Below, one piece after another: positions 1 to 11,800 of a stretch of DNA of 64,000 nucleotides. The first letter of the stretch is position 1; every line of letters starts with the position of its first letter. Source of the stretch: Haliclona indistincta (Eukaryota; Porifera; Demospongiae; Haplosclerida; Chalinidae); assembly GCA_964017065.1 (NCBI GenBank), contig OZ024784.1, positions 15,605,152 through 15,669,151 on the forward strand, given 5' to 3'. The notes under the pieces were generated by a model. That model saw only the letters and a program-made list of their open reading frames with translations, had not been told where the DNA came from and searched no databases. The translations under genes were made by a program, and so were the position numbers.

Positions 1-237
1 CAAAACGGCTTCAGCTGCTGACCGTCGTATTACCATCGCCAAAAGTGACGTATAGAGTCGCATGCTGCCACTGTTTAGCTGGTCTATGTCTCTAGAAGAA
101 ACGAACGTGGAGCTTAAAAGCTACACGTGTGCTGATAGGAGGCGTTAACCAGGTGCGCTTCAAAAAGAATAAGTCGCTGATTTATGGAGGAGAGGGCAAG
201 CACCAGTACGCGGTGAAAAGGCAAACCAAGCAGTAAC

Positions 238-1862
238 ATGAACCTTGCTAGTGATACCAGGAGTGCATCTTCTATTAGCCGTAGCTTAGTTCCTTGTCTG
301 GTTCCATTTGTAGAAGAGTGTCTGAGGAACGACACACTAAATTGCCATGGTGGTATACTCGCCGTGACTGGACTGAAGACTAGGTTTGAGCAACACTGTT
401 AGTTGAAGTAAAATTCCCTCTTTACTTAGCAAGATAAACGGCTTCGTAGAAGGAAACTGTGATAGGTTTACTATGGCAATACCATACTGTGGTACTCACA
501 TAAAGTGTAAGCAGCGACTACAAGCTCACAATGATGAGTGTGTTATTAATTTGCATTTTGTTACTTTCCGCATCTGCAGGGGAGGTAGTGTTTGACCACA
601 CCCATCCATCTTACCCTCCTGACATAATCTTCAGTGATGAGCACGATCGTTTGTTTGATCCAAAGATTGACAACCTCAAGGTAGGTGGTATCTGTTTTTA
701 CCTAGCTTGCCTACACTCTCCCCTACTGGCAGTCTCTGTTAGAGTGGAGTCCAACAGACATCACATGCTTGTCTCAGCTAATAGAAGAACTGCTGTTAGA
801 ATACCGCGAGCATCATCGTTCTCTAGTTTCCTCTCACCAACGACTACACTTTGAACTCAACACTGTACTACAGAAATATCGATGTGATGTGCTGAGCACT
901 GCTAATGTATGTATGAACACTACCATGCAGACAGAAATAATGTTTCTGCACTACTACCATAGGGCGAAGAGCCTGTTAAGTTTTACATACCTCTCGAACT
1001 TGACTTTACTACCTTGCCAGCTTACCTATCCAAGGTTGTTGTCAATTCACACCGAAACCACTCTTTTTTATTTGATTCGATTCAGGACAACCCTGGTCCA
1101 GACTGTGCTGCATTGATGGTAACCTTTCATAAACCAAATGCAGCCAAAGTGGAGCCGTTTTTGTATCTTTCTCCCAGATTAGAAAGGTACACACTATTCG
1201 TGATGTCTGGTATTGATTGTTCCTCTTCAGAATGTTAGGAGGTAGTGATACTCTCAGACTACCTCAATGGACCAGTGACAGTTACCTCATGGACTATGTG
1301 CCTAATGTATATCAATTACTACAAGAGAAGGTGAAACCCAATCATATTCAAATCTATACTTTATCTGTTTGTACAGGTGAACTCACTTGTTCAAAGTTAT
1401 GTGTGCAGGAAGGAATACTTTGCTGCTCTACTAAACGTAATGGGACAAGCAGTGACTGAATATGACACAGAGGGATTTAAAAGGATAGCCTTCTTGATCG
1501 AACACCACGGTTTCTGCTTCATTGCTACATGTAAGAGTGTGTGATCTGTACAGAAATGAGATGATCCTGTTCTTGATCATTTACCAGTGGAACTATCAGA
1601 TAGTTATCCTCAAGAGATACCAATACTCTGCCTCTCATCGGTATATTATAAGTTCGGTGGTCATCCACTCAAGTGCAGCTCTAAAGACTACCCATACAGT
1701 CCACGATGGGACTCTGATGAGAGAGCAAGACGACTCAGGTGATGCCTTCCTCGTCTAGTATACTGTGCTTTATTTTGTCTTTTTCACACCCTAAGGCAAC
1801 ATTTTGTTGATGTAGCTCAGGAGTTTAAAGACATGTGCAAAGCTAAAGGAGAATTTTTATAA
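238..1862 (+). CDS. BABAM2: BRISC and BRCA1-A complex member 2 (BRE/BRCC45), multi-exon
   Basis: This is the UEV-fold scaffold subunit of the BRCA1-A (nuclear, DNA damage) and BRISC (cytosolic) K63-deubiquitinase complexes. The start ATG at 238 opens exon 1, which ends at 383 before gtttga. Exon 2 (430-506) carries the family segment NCDRFTMAIPYCGTHIK. A 73-bp intron (507-579) splits the Trp codon before EVVFDHTHPSYPPDIIF. Further exons encode WSPTDITCLSQLIEELL from 745, LYLSPRLE near 1.17 kb, GGSDTLRLPQW and MDYVPNVYQLL near 1.25-1.31 kb, EYDTEGFKRIAFLIEHHGF near 1.46 kb, and YPYSPRWDSDERARRLR near 1.7 kb. The last exon ends KAKGEFL and stops at 1860-1862. The order and spacing match the vertebrate protein over its whole length, so the gene looks intact. 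Exon joins were worked out by eye. Confidence 0.93.
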
Positions 1863-2310
1863 ATTTGAATTATCAATAGTGTTTGTGTCGTTGTTACGTT
1901 TATTGTCAAAATTAATGTGAGTACCTGTAATATCAGAAGCGACAAGGTGTGAATAGTCACACAATAGCTGGTTGTAGGTAGTGTTGTTGACCTGCACAAA
2001 GCTAACTGTAACAATAAAGCAAGTGACATCTGTGTATGTAGGAACTCGTACTCGGGGTGCTGGAAGATGTTTGACTTTGGGGGGCACAACAGCAAGGGGT
2101 CTGGTGGCACAGCTGTCCAGATGATGAAGCATAATTATTTGTAATACTGGATAACTTTCAATGCTTTCATTGTCGTTTTTGCATTGAGTCAGTGTTTGCA
2201 TGAAAGTGTATCGAATTCATTATTGTGCCAAAAAATCTGGGGGACTGTGCCCTGACCCCCTATCACCTTTGGTATAAATTATTTATCTCAGTAACTGTCA
2301 GTAGTAACTG
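1863..2310. other. Intergenic gap with no gene recognised
   Basis: This is the gap between the BABAM2 stop and the start of the astacin gene. Reverse-strand open frames of about 100 codons at 1817-2201 have no recognisable protein features and I treat them as chance. An AT-rich stretch near 2270-2290 just before the next start may hold its promoter. Confidence 0.5.
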
Positions 2311-3724
2311 ATGATGGCTAGCTTGTTGTGTCTGTTGGTAGTTGTATTAGGTGCTGTTGCAGCACTGGCAGATACCAAGTCTTCAGGTAAACAAACTTAC
2401 TGTTAACACTATTATATTATTTTCTCATTTTCTAGTACAATCTTTCAGAGATGAACTGGAAGTGTTTCAAGACATCAGTAATGGAGACAACATTGTAGAA
2501 GGAGATATTGAACTGAGTCCAGAAGAGGTGGAACTGTTTAACAGGACAGGATCGTTTGGAGAGCTAGTGAATTCACAAGCATGGAGGAAAGGTATTAGGA
2601 AGTGGCCTCGAGAGATTAAGTATGAAGTCACGGCTGAAATTGGTAAGAACTAAATATTTTAACTGGATAAGAGCTTTTGTTTTTAGGAACAGGAGTAAGA
2701 TCAGCAATTAAATTTTCAATTAACCTTTTTGAAACATATACCTGCCTTCGTTTCAAAGAAGCTAAAGAGGGCCAGAGGATGATATTCATACCAGGACGAG
2801 GGTAATAAGTGTAGTACTGTAGTAACTATAGCTTTTGCTAATCATTAGGTGCTCCTCTCCAGTTGGAAGGCCTGGAGGTACAAGGTCACCTAAAATTAAA
2901 CTGGCCCCAGGCTGTCAAAAAGCCATACCTGCTCATGAAATATTTCATGCTCTTGGTCGATGGCATGAGCAAAGCAGACCTGACCGTAATAAATTTGTAA
3001 AAATAATCTTGGGTAATCTTCGTAGCCCAAGTAAGTGTTAATTACTATGCAATTCATTTAAAGTATTTTCTCAAGAATTTGCGCACAATTTCAGGATACG
3101 TCCTAATGCAGAAGTGCAAGGAGTACCATATGATTTTGATTCTTTGATGCAATATCGTGCAAATGCATTTGCTAAACCTGGAAAAAGAACGATCGTTCCT
3201 ATAGACCCAAACATCAGTCCAGCTACCCTTGGTCAGAGAAGTCATCTCTCTACATTTGATATGTTGCAGGTGAACATCAGATACTGTCCAGGTTAGTGTT
3301 CTCTTGTGACTCTGCTAGCTCCTTGTCATTGTGCAGAGAAAGTTGCCCGACTGGTGGGCGGAGGACACATGTGGAACTACTGGGGAAGGGTAGAGGTTAA
3401 GGTTGATCAGGAATGGGGAACTGTTTGTGATAATGGATTTGACATAGATGATGCAAATGTGTTCTGTCGGTATATGGGATTCAACAAAGCTACAGGTGTG
3501 TATCCGCGAGCTGTTCTTGGTGAGGGATCAGGACCAGTGATACTGACCAAACTAGACTGCAAAGGTGATGAAAAATCACCATTTGACTGTAAGCACAATG
3601 GGTTTGAGAAAACCAAGGGCTGTACTCACAAGAATGATATTGGAATCAGCTGTACTTGGTGAGTACAACTCAATGATACTGGGCCAACGACAATTCTTAT
3701 TCTTTTGTATTTTACAGGTACTAA
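2311..3724 (+). CDS. Secreted astacin-family metalloprotease with a C-terminal SRCR domain
   Basis: This is a predicted secreted zinc endopeptidase. Exon 1 (ATG 2311, a tandem Met-Met start) encodes a hydrophobic signal peptide (MASLLCLLVVVLGAVAALA). Exon 2 holds the propeptide with a VEGD aspartate-switch-like motif and then the mature N-terminal region around RKWPREIKYEV. The catalytic motif HEIFHALGRWHEQSRPDR lies at 2934-2987, with all three zinc His and the Glu base. The Met-turn SLMQY is in the next exon near 3.15 kb. A full Cys-rich SRCR domain follows (3.34-3.66 kb, GRVEVKVDQEWGTVCDNGFD). A consensus donor TG|GTGAGT at 3658/3659 splices to 3718, giving Trp-Tyr-stop. Reading through instead stops at 3662. 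No CUB or EGF domain is seen, unlike tolloid and BMP1. AATAAA lies at 3831. The substrate cannot be told from the sequence. Confidence 0.88.
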
Positions 3725-4077
3725 GACTGCATTGGCAGGAGAGTAAGTATCACGGTCACAAACTGATACTATACTGTAGTTACTGTTAATAAGTTACTGT
3801 AGCTTGTAGTTGCATGTACAGACTACATGTAATAAAGTGAATTAATTAAGCAAATAAAAGTGCTAAACAATAATGCTTGGCAGTAAGCGAGCGTCATTAT
3901 CCCACTATTACTGTTTAGCTATACATAGTAAAATATAACTAGATGACTGTCACTCTGTAACTAAAAGAATTGTGGAAAAGAATAAGCGGTGGCATAGATA
4001 CTGTGTTATCTATAGTGGTGGCTACACGCGTGTGATGAGGCAGGGTCAAGTAGCGAGTCTGCCACGAGGGAGAACGA
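3725..4077. other. Intergenic gap; 3' end of the astacin gene and upstream region of the F-box gene
   Basis: It holds a poly(A) signal at 3831-3836 for the gene on the left. No coding feature was recognised. The AT-rich part at 3840-3950 followed by more GC-rich sequence up to 4077 fits a 3' UTR and promoter junction. Confidence 0.5.
3831..3836 (+). terminator. Poly(A) signal AATAAA
   Basis: A canonical AATAAA hexamer lies 107 bp past the astacin-SRCR stop codon, in the expected place for 3'-end formation. Confidence 0.5.
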
Positions 4078-6006
4078 ATGGCTGATTCTACTCCACTAAC
4101 TAGTGTACATTTCTCAACTTCTAGCTTTCCTGTCCCAACAGAAATACTTGTTGAAATCATCGGCTACCTGGCAGTCCCTGACTTGCTGCGTCTGCGCATC
4201 GTGTCCCGACTTATGTACAGATTTCTCAGTGACAATGCTATGTGGCACAGAGCGGTATGGCCATCGTTTAGACGAAAAGATTCGGCCATGCTCACTGTAT
4301 TTCTGAATCTGTGTGACAAGTCGCTTAGAAGTCTCCTGATAGAAGGGGATCTTAGACTGACGCACGTGACCAGGCTGAGGAGATTGACTGCTCTACAGAA
4401 CCTCACAATCCGCACACATTTTGGTGTAGGTGTGCTACCTTCAGTAATAGAAAATCTGCCAAAAGTATCTCACTTGACTCTGAGTGGCCTTCAAGATCAT
4501 TGGTTGGAGAAGGGTATGCATCAATTGGTGTCATGGCATTCTCAGTTACAATCATTCACATTTATTATAGACCAAGTACCCAATGATGCATTTGGTTTAC
4601 GATTAGGTCCAATTCAGTTAATATCCGAATGGGCATCAAATGGATTCAAACCAGCTTGTCTTACAATAGTAGCAAACTATAAAGTATGCAATATTATTGA
4701 ACTGTATCTACAGCAGCATTGGTGCGTTACATCACAGCCACCTCCACAACACTTGGCTACGTTTAGACTTTTTCAAAGAGTTAGAGGGCTGGTTGATTCG
4801 TCAATAGAGCCGCCCTACCTGCAAATCAACATGGGACCAAAGACCTCACCACTTGATGCAGCAGTGTCTAGCTTGCCAGCCGATATTGGAAAGTTTCAAG
4901 TATTGCTTGGGCGATCAAGAAGAAATGAATTGACGGGCCATGCTGTTAATATTTCATATGATTCAGAAGAATTGTCTGTCTCTTTCAGTCAATGTGGGCC
5001 AGTCCTCTCCTATCTTGATCTCTCCCATGCCTCTCTGCAGCCAGGTGCAGTAACCCACCTGTCACATCACTGCCCGCAGCTACTTGAACTAGTTCTTGCG
5101 TGTGCTCAGGTTCCTGATCTTGTAGAAGGACTCTACTCTTTAGCTGAACACTGCAAGTGGCTTTGCGGAATCAACTTACGATCTATTGACACTATTGTTG
5201 ACAACATGCAGTCTTTTTGGGAAGCTATCTATCACTTTCGCTCATTGAAATATCTTTGCCTAGATGGCTGCATGCTTATTCCAAGTAGATCATCGAAGAT
5301 CAACACTAGAGTGCCTCCGTCCAGAGGTGCTCGTATGCGCTATTCACATGTACCGAATATAGATTCAGAGGCTTGTGAAGAAATGATGAAAATCTTGGAA
5401 CAACTCAGAAAAATCACTGCCATTCATATCACTGATTGTTGCAATAGTGATCATCTGGAAAGTCATGCAGGTGTACTAATACACAATCACTTGCTCTCAG
5501 CAGTTAGCAGACTACGCAACTTGCGCCATCTGAAGATTGATCTAGAATCTAGTAACACATGCAAGCTAGTAGGATTTACTGCACTATTGAGGACCTGTAC
5601 TGAACTGTGTTGTGTGACTATTAATGCCAATGACATGGAACAACCTAACGATCCATCAATATTCGCACGGCTCTCTCAACTTCAACTTAAAATGCGAATG
5701 ACCAATCTCAGTAAAGGCTTCAGCAATGCGCTTATGTCAGCTTGTGCATTAACAGTTCTGTGTGTGCAGTTTGCAACATTTTCTCCCGATGTGGCTATAG
5801 CTCTTGTTAATAAGCTGAATAATTTGGAGGTGTGTCATATTACCACGCAGGATAAACCAACTCATTCAGCTATATCAAGATTCAAAAAGGCAGTCAAAGA
5901 TCATCCTAAATCGCCAATTGATTCCTTCCTCGGCAATGGAAAACTTAAGTGCATTCACTCTGAATTCAGTGACCTGTGGAATTGTTGCTGCTTATGTTCA
6001 CTTTAA
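4078..6006 (+). CDS. F-box protein with degenerate leucine-rich repeats, single exon, 642 aa
   Basis: The uninterrupted frame runs from ATG 4078 to a stop at 6004-6006. Residues about 17-60 form an F-box (PTEILVEIIGYLAVPDLL, then RIVSRLMYRFL and a W-x-x-A-V-W end), which in this superfamily binds SKP1 in SCF ubiquitin ligases. The rest is rich in leucine-repeat-like segments such as LSYLDLSHASLQPGAVTHL (about residues 307-330) and LRHLKIDLESS (about 480-495), so a substrate-binding LRR array is likely. I cannot assign an orthologue. It is the longest intronless frame in a window of intron-rich genes, which suggests a lineage-specific or retroposed copy, but I see no poly-A tail or flanking repeats. 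Substrate unknown. Confidence 0.8.
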   Translation: MADSTPLTSVHFSTSSFPVPTEILVEIIGYLAVPDLLRLRIVSRLMYRFLSDNAMWHRAVWPSFRRKDSAMLTVFLNLCDKSLRSLLIEGDLRLTHVTRLRRLTALQNLTIRTHFGVGVLPSVIENLPKVSHLTLSGLQDHWLEKGMHQLVSWHSQLQSFTFIIDQVPNDAFGLRLGPIQLISEWASNGFKPACLTIVANYKVCNIIELYLQQHWCVTSQPPPQHLATFRLFQRVRGLVDSSIEPPYLQINMGPKTSPLDAAVSSLPADIGKFQVLLGRSRRNELTGHAVNISYDSEELSVSFSQCGPVLSYLDLSHASLQPGAVTHLSHHCPQLLELVLACAQVPDLVEGLYSLAEHCKWLCGINLRSIDTIVDNMQSFWEAIYHFRSLKYLCLDGCMLIPSRSSKINTRVPPSRGARMRYSHVPNIDSEACEEMMKILEQLRKITAIHITDCCNSDHLESHAGVLIHNHLLSAVSRLRNLRHLKIDLESSNTCKLVGFTALLRTCTELCCVTINANDMEQPNDPSIFARLSQLQLKMRMTNLSKGFSNALMSACALTVLCVQFATFSPDVAIALVNKLNNLEVCHITTQDKPTHSAISRFKKAVKDHPKSPIDSFLGNGKLKCIHSEFSDLWNCCCLCSL

Positions 6007-6026
6007 TTTGGGGCTCTATACTCAAT

Positions 6027-6032
6027 AATAAA
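6027..6032 (+). terminator. Poly(A) signal AATAAA of the F-box gene
   Basis: AATAAA begins 21 bp after the F-box stop and only 32 bp before the stop codon of the convergent CEP170-like gene. The F-box transcript must therefore end inside the neighbour's 3' region. Confidence 0.5.
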
Positions 6033-6063
6033 TTATTATTACATTCACTCTGCAAGATTGTTG

Positions 6064-8714
6064 TCAATGTAGTCGTTTTTCTGCAGTCATCTCTTCCTCC
6101 TCGTCCATACTGTCAGGTACTATCTCTGTAGAATGATACACAGGACTCAGCTAGGAAACATGCAACATTGACATCAAAATCAAAATTTGTGGGCAATGTC
6201 AGTATGCTAACTTGGGTTATCATAAGTTTAATTCCATAAAAGGAAACTACTATTTTAAACTTGTCAGCCATGTTTGGATATCGCCGTATACACTAGCATG
6301 TACAGAGTTACATGCTCCCTCGCCGGCTCGATATGCTCCTGCTTGGGCTCACTAACTCATGACAATCTAACCATAGATCATACTACAGATACCATAGTAC
6401 TGTTCTAACACAGTGAGTCACACACACACACACACACCTGAAGAATCCTCTTCCCGGTTGCTAGAAGATGGCTCTAAACCAATCTTGTCATCAGTACTGT
6501 TCACACACAGTTGGTGAACTGATGCATTGATCTCTGAAACAGCAAAACTCAGAATATCAAGCTTGCACTTAGTAAATTATTACCCTTTAAATTTTTTTCA
6601 ATCACTTTCACACCAGCAAAAATACTCTTCAAGTCCTGATAATGGATAGTCCTGTTAAGCACCACCCATGGTTATTCAGAAATTACCGGGTTATCAAATT
6701 TCCATTGTGGAAGTTCATTACAACTGCTTGAAGCACTGGTCCGTGGGAGAGAGTGAGTGCATATTTCAGGATGGTCGATAGCCAGCGACTGTAGTACCTT
6801 GCTGTAGCAAAGAATATAGCCATACAGGGAAATACAATGAAGGAAGCTAACTTCACTTTTACTACTGTCTCGTTGGAGTATTCTGCTAATCTCTTTACTC
6901 TTGCATCAACAGCAGCTAACATTAGGTTTGACAGCACCTGAAATGAGCAGGACCAGTATTTGCAAGACCTTTGTCCGCATACACAAAGACTTGTACATAC
7001 AGGTAACACCAAAAGACTTGTATTTAACTGCACTTCTGTCACTAAGTACTTACACTATGTGTTGTGTGCACCAACCTCACTATGATCTTTATTTTTCCAT
7101 TGTCTACGAGCTGAGACTGGTCTCCCGCCAGTAATTGGTGAAAGAGTCTGTCCTAGTGTAGTCTCACTCTGGCTATGGAGAGTGTAGTCACGATCTGATG
7201 TAACTGCAGCATCACCGCCTTTTTCATTGTTGCCTGATGCTTCAACTCTGTATGTGAGATTTCTAGATGCGGATGACTTTTATTAAAATGCATGCTCCAG
7301 AGTCACATCTCACCTTATGTCATCAGGTAGTGATGGTACTGTAGCAGCTGATTCAGTTGATGGTGCTGACGGTGATGTTGGAGCTGACCAAACTTTTGTT
7401 TTCTTCCTGGGTCCTTTAGTTCCAGTAGGAGGTTTGCCGAGAGTAGCTGAACTTGATAGTTCTTTGTTGCTATGTGTGATGTTCTTGCTACTATCACTGG
7501 TAGTCAAATGCTCTTTCGTAGTAGTACGTGTGTTTTTCAGTCCAGTTGGCTTTTGTCGTTTAGCAGCTGCTATCTCCACTACAAATGCGGTATCATCTCT
7601 TTTGTCAATAATAGGTGATTCAGATCTCACAATAGTTGATGGAAGTGTTTCAGTATGACTCTGAGCAGTATGTTGGCTTGAGACTCTGTACTCACTGTCC
7701 TTACCACTGGTCTCAATATCAGTTGGATTCTCACCCCACCAAGCTGGACGACCATATAAGGAAGACAGATGTGACATAGACGGTATTTTGTCCATTTCAA
7801 ATGAGCGACGTCCATCTTTACGAGAACAGTCTGACTTGGTTTTCAATTGATAGTTATCATCTTTCAGTGGTTTTCTGTCTTCTTCTGCAGCAGAATCAGT
7901 AGTATCTGGTTTTTTACTTGGTTGTTTAGGATGTCCAATTGAAGGAGCTGACAAAGGACCAGCAGAATAGGGAACAACCTTTGAAGTGTGATAAGGTGAA
8001 AATAGTGTAATGAAGCTAGGTGTTAGTAACAGCTCACTTGTGTTAGAAAGTACGGAGTGGAGGCATGCAGAGATGATGGAATTAGTACAGTGGGCGGAGC
8101 CTCAGCGATAGGAATGTAATGAATGACTGGAACATGAGATGGTGAAGGTAGAGATGGGGAGGAAATAAAACGGAGCTGTTCTTTAGGGGAGGTTTGAGTA
8201 GCTGAATCTGCTATGGTAGAAGACGAGGGAAGATCACTATCCTGCACCCGTTCAAAACAGAAGAGATGAGTTTTGTCTAATAGAACAAAAATATATAAGA
8301 CAGGTAGAGTAGCATGATACGGGCCTACCACATCCTAGTCTAAATGTGTCTCCTGACTGCAAATGTCTGCTGCTTCCAAACAACGGTTTCTCTTTATTAA
8401 CAAACGTCTAGTGAAGAGTGCACATCATGCATTTAATTATATATACACCCAGTCTGTTGAGCTTACACCATTGATAGTATTGAGATCATGAATTGTGTAG
8501 CTCCGTGAGGTGTGGTCCCACGTAATGCTAGCATGACGACCCTCAACACTGCTGGACTATTAAACACACATGACAGCATGTCAACAAGGGCTTTAGGGAT
8601 CACTCTAACCTTAACGACTACATCACACTCAGTGCTACGACCAAAGGTCAGTCTGGTGTCTACTTGCAGCTGGTGCACTCCTCGTTCTTCGCCTAAATTT
8701 ACCTGCCACGACAT
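6064..8714 (-). CDS. CEP170: CEP170-family centrosomal FHA-domain protein
   Basis: Exon 1 (8714-8610) encodes MSWQVNLGEERGVHQLQ and FGRSTECDVVVK, the start of an FHA domain. Exon 2 (about 8.56-8.47 kb) gives EGRHASITW and IHDLNTINGV, and the next exon gives TFVNKEKPLFG and GDTFRLGC, completing an FHA phospho-peptide domain with its Ser/Arg-His-Asn pattern. The large exon at about 7.95-7.31 kb holds SLYGRPAWWGENP, which resembles the conserved LYGQPSWWGDD element of CEP170, and a basic Ser/Thr-rich region. Smaller exons follow (SARRQWKNKDHSEVG near 7.1 kb; LMLAAVDARVKRLAEYSNE near 6.9 kb) to a final acidic tail MDEEEEMTAEKRLH. In vertebrates CEP170 binds microtubules at the subdistal appendages of the mother centriole. 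This protein looks much shorter than vertebrate CEP170 (about 1,580 aa), so missing exons or a CEP170B-like or derived form are possible. Confidence 0.8.
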
Positions 8715-8854
8715 AGCGACGATTCGATGCTCACTAGCACTTATTTGCTCAGTGTTCGTATAGTACAGTACCATATGCTGTGGGTGGAGCTCAAGGTGGA
8801 GTTATCGCTGTTAGCCACACCTGTTTTTGTTCGAAAAATCGCGGGAATGTCAAA
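8715..8854. promoter_or_regulatory. Candidate bidirectional promoter, CEP170-like / HAUS5
   Basis: Only 140 bp separate the divergent start codons at 8714 (-) and 8855 (+). Both promoters and 5' UTRs must fit here or overlap the genes. No TATA box stands out. This rests on geometry only. Confidence 0.45.
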
Positions 8855-11800
8855 ATGGCTGTACGCAAGAAACCGAAGAGGCCAAGCAGCAGACACGGCG
8901 CGCGAGCTAGCACTATACACGAGTGGGCTTGTAAAACAATGGGCTACCAGGAAGATGCTTTTCCCGCTAAAGAGTAAGGCAATAAACTATCTGTGGACAG
9001 TGGACATATTTATAATAATAGCTTTTATAATATATTATTTGTGTTTCTGATTGAATACGCAGCCTGCTCATACAAGCAGCTGGTGGTCCTGATGTATGGG
9101 AGTTCATAACAAAACATATAAGACAAACTAGGTGATTTATAGAAGAGAAAGTATTGTATAACACTTCTAATTCACACTATGCTCCACCCATATAGCACAG
9201 CTGACTCTATCAGGGACAACCTACTGTTGTGAGTATTAGTAGGAAGATGATAGGCAGAAATGATTATAACCATGCACTAACTCAGACACACAGGAGGTGG
9301 TACTGAAGGAGGAGAGTGGAGTGAGCTCAAGATGGCTGAAAGTCAGGTGGACCAGTTAAATAGAGAGGTGGACTCTCTCCATGTAGCTACTGAACAGCTA
9401 CAACAAGATGTTGAGCAACTCCAGGCTGACATAAGAGATACTGGTAACTCCAACAGTCAATCTTCAGATTAGCATGTATATTTCCTATGCAAATGTCTTA
9501 CACACTATGCACTTGCTCTATTAATTTTCACCTACCCATTATCTTTTCTCCCTGCTGACTAAGATCATGCCGGCAGAACAGCACAGAGCAATATTGATGA
9601 ACTGCAATGTCAGTCAGCCATATTGACTGCATCTTATCATCACTCATTGGAACATGTCAATGTACTGCACGAGTACACTGCTAGACTGAGTAACAGACCA
9701 ATAGGGTGAGTGCACACACACACACACACATTATCATTCATAACTTGCTGCAGCCTCCACAAATCATCCACTTCCTCCTCTTCTACGAGAGTAGTGCCTG
9801 CATCATGTATAGTGAGCTTTGTGTGTATTACACTGTGTCAAATCCTGTGCATGAGCTTTTTTGCAGTGTGTAATCTGGCACTAGGTCACAAATTAAAGTT
9901 GAGGACAAGGCTACATGTCACATGTGACTGTACCATTATGTGTTCTTGTGCTGGTATAGTTTTCAAAGCAGGATGTACCTGAGTCAAAATCAAATATTTT
10001 TTGGATTAGACTATGCTAATGACTAATGGAGTGTGCCCAGTGGTATAAGAGCCAGTACCAATGGTATTCACAACTCGTGGGCGTGCAGTATGATACTGTG
10101 TGGGTTCTGTTGTACTCTGTGTTCCTTCTGGTGGTGTGTTTTAGCATAGATTGCATATGAGTCAGAGGTCATTATACTTCCTCTATCCTGCTCATTTCTG
10201 ACTCTTGTCCATGCTGGGAAATTCTCATGCACTGTGTAGTTGAGAGTGTTCTCAATATTTATTGTGTTAGCGTGTGCCAGTAATCTTTGGTTAATAAATA
10301 GCTACCTTTTTTGGTAAAACGTGTGTTTGAGGCTCAAATCTCACCTTTCTGCTGACCAAATGTGTAGGTAGAGGTGAATGAGACACACACACAAGTTCAG
10401 CATCTGCTGGAACTAATGAACACAAGCACTCACAGGTAAGCAAATATCAAATTGGAATAATGAGCATTATGATTGTCTGTTCATCAGTAAAGATATGGAG
10501 AAAGCCAAACAGCAAGCATGGACAACAGTAGAGGTAACCACTGCAGCTCTAGCTATGAACCCCTCACCTTCAATAAGGACACCCACTGTAATGTGGACAC
10601 TGCCAAATTAACACTTAGCAACTGTTTGTGTAGTGTCTGGATTAGAGGGGCTATGTCTTCTTTGAATTCAGGGTTTACTGGGAGCTCGATCTGGTCCTAA
10701 CATTCTCTCTGCACTCACAATCACCACAGCACAGAACACACGAGAAGTGAGGGAGATGACAGAGCAACTGAATCTAAAGCGAGATGTAGAGGAGCTACGG
10801 TGAGTGTGTGTATATGGTGATCTAGCCTCTTCTCCGGGATTAGGTACAGCTATAATTCAATGGGAGAACTCACTGATGAGGCTATTCAACCATCAGTATT
10901 GCATACAGTAGAGGAGCACATACGTGTAAGCACATGATGCAGGTGTTAGCTACTTTAGTTGCTCTTGCTGGCTGCTAGGAGGCTCAGCTAAATCATGTAG
11001 AGCAGTCACTGCAGGCTGAGCACACTCATCAAGCTGCTAGCCACTCGAAGGAGTTGTTAATAGAAGCACAGCGGAACTGGGAGGAGCTTGTTGCTCAGAC
11101 CTACAGAAAGGATGATGTTAGCTTAGCTCATGAGACCATGCTCATGGAAATGGAGCTGTGTGGCAGTCAGGCTGCACTCGTCACCGTGACTAACCTCTGC
11201 AAGGAACTGAAAAACAGGCAACAACAAAAGAATGAGGAGATGAGGCGGCTAGAAGAGAAACACAAACAAATCAGTCAGTTTAGAGATATGATGGTTAGTC
11301 ATTTTGTCACTGCAGTGAACTCAGTGTGTGTCAGAGAGGTGTGGTGTGTCAGAGAGGCCGGTGTTTATAGAGTCCTTCCGTATGTGATGATGTAGAGTGT
11401 ATGGTCTCATTCCTGGGATCTGAATACTTTTAAGAATTTATTACCCACAACTTGGCTTCAGCAAGTGTTACTAACTCCGTCCACTCAATTACCAACCATA
11501 AACCACTAATACTGACTACTACGAATTATTGTGTGGTTGCATGCTGGACTATTACTATAGTAACTGATCCACTCACAACATGTGCATGCTGAGTGTGTAC
11601 ACAAGTGAATCTTTCTCACATTAGGAGGCAAAGCAGTCTAGTATGCGATCACTGATCAAGCACAACTCTGCTGCAAAGCATTGCCTTCTTTCACAGCAAA
11701 CAGAGGTTGGTGGCACACATTACCTAATTAGGCATACACTATTGCCTAATACGTACATACAGCATTGTGAATTGTATCTCTGGTTTCTTATCTTCAATGC

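Noticed and set aside
1081..1110. NPGP-type 2A ribosome-skipping motif (SIQDNPGP) in BABAM2
   Set aside because: The consensus requires D-x-E-x before NPGP; here Glu is Gln and Asp is Ser. The segment aligns with the conserved NEDPGEDVALL region of the family.
1817..2201. Two overlapping reverse-strand frames of about 100 codons
   Set aside because: No domain, signal peptide or splice context, and AT-rich sequence in an intergenic gap.
7317..7658. Plus-strand frame rich in Val/Ser opposite CEP170
   Set aside because: It mirrors the conserved CEP170-like coding exon on the other strand.
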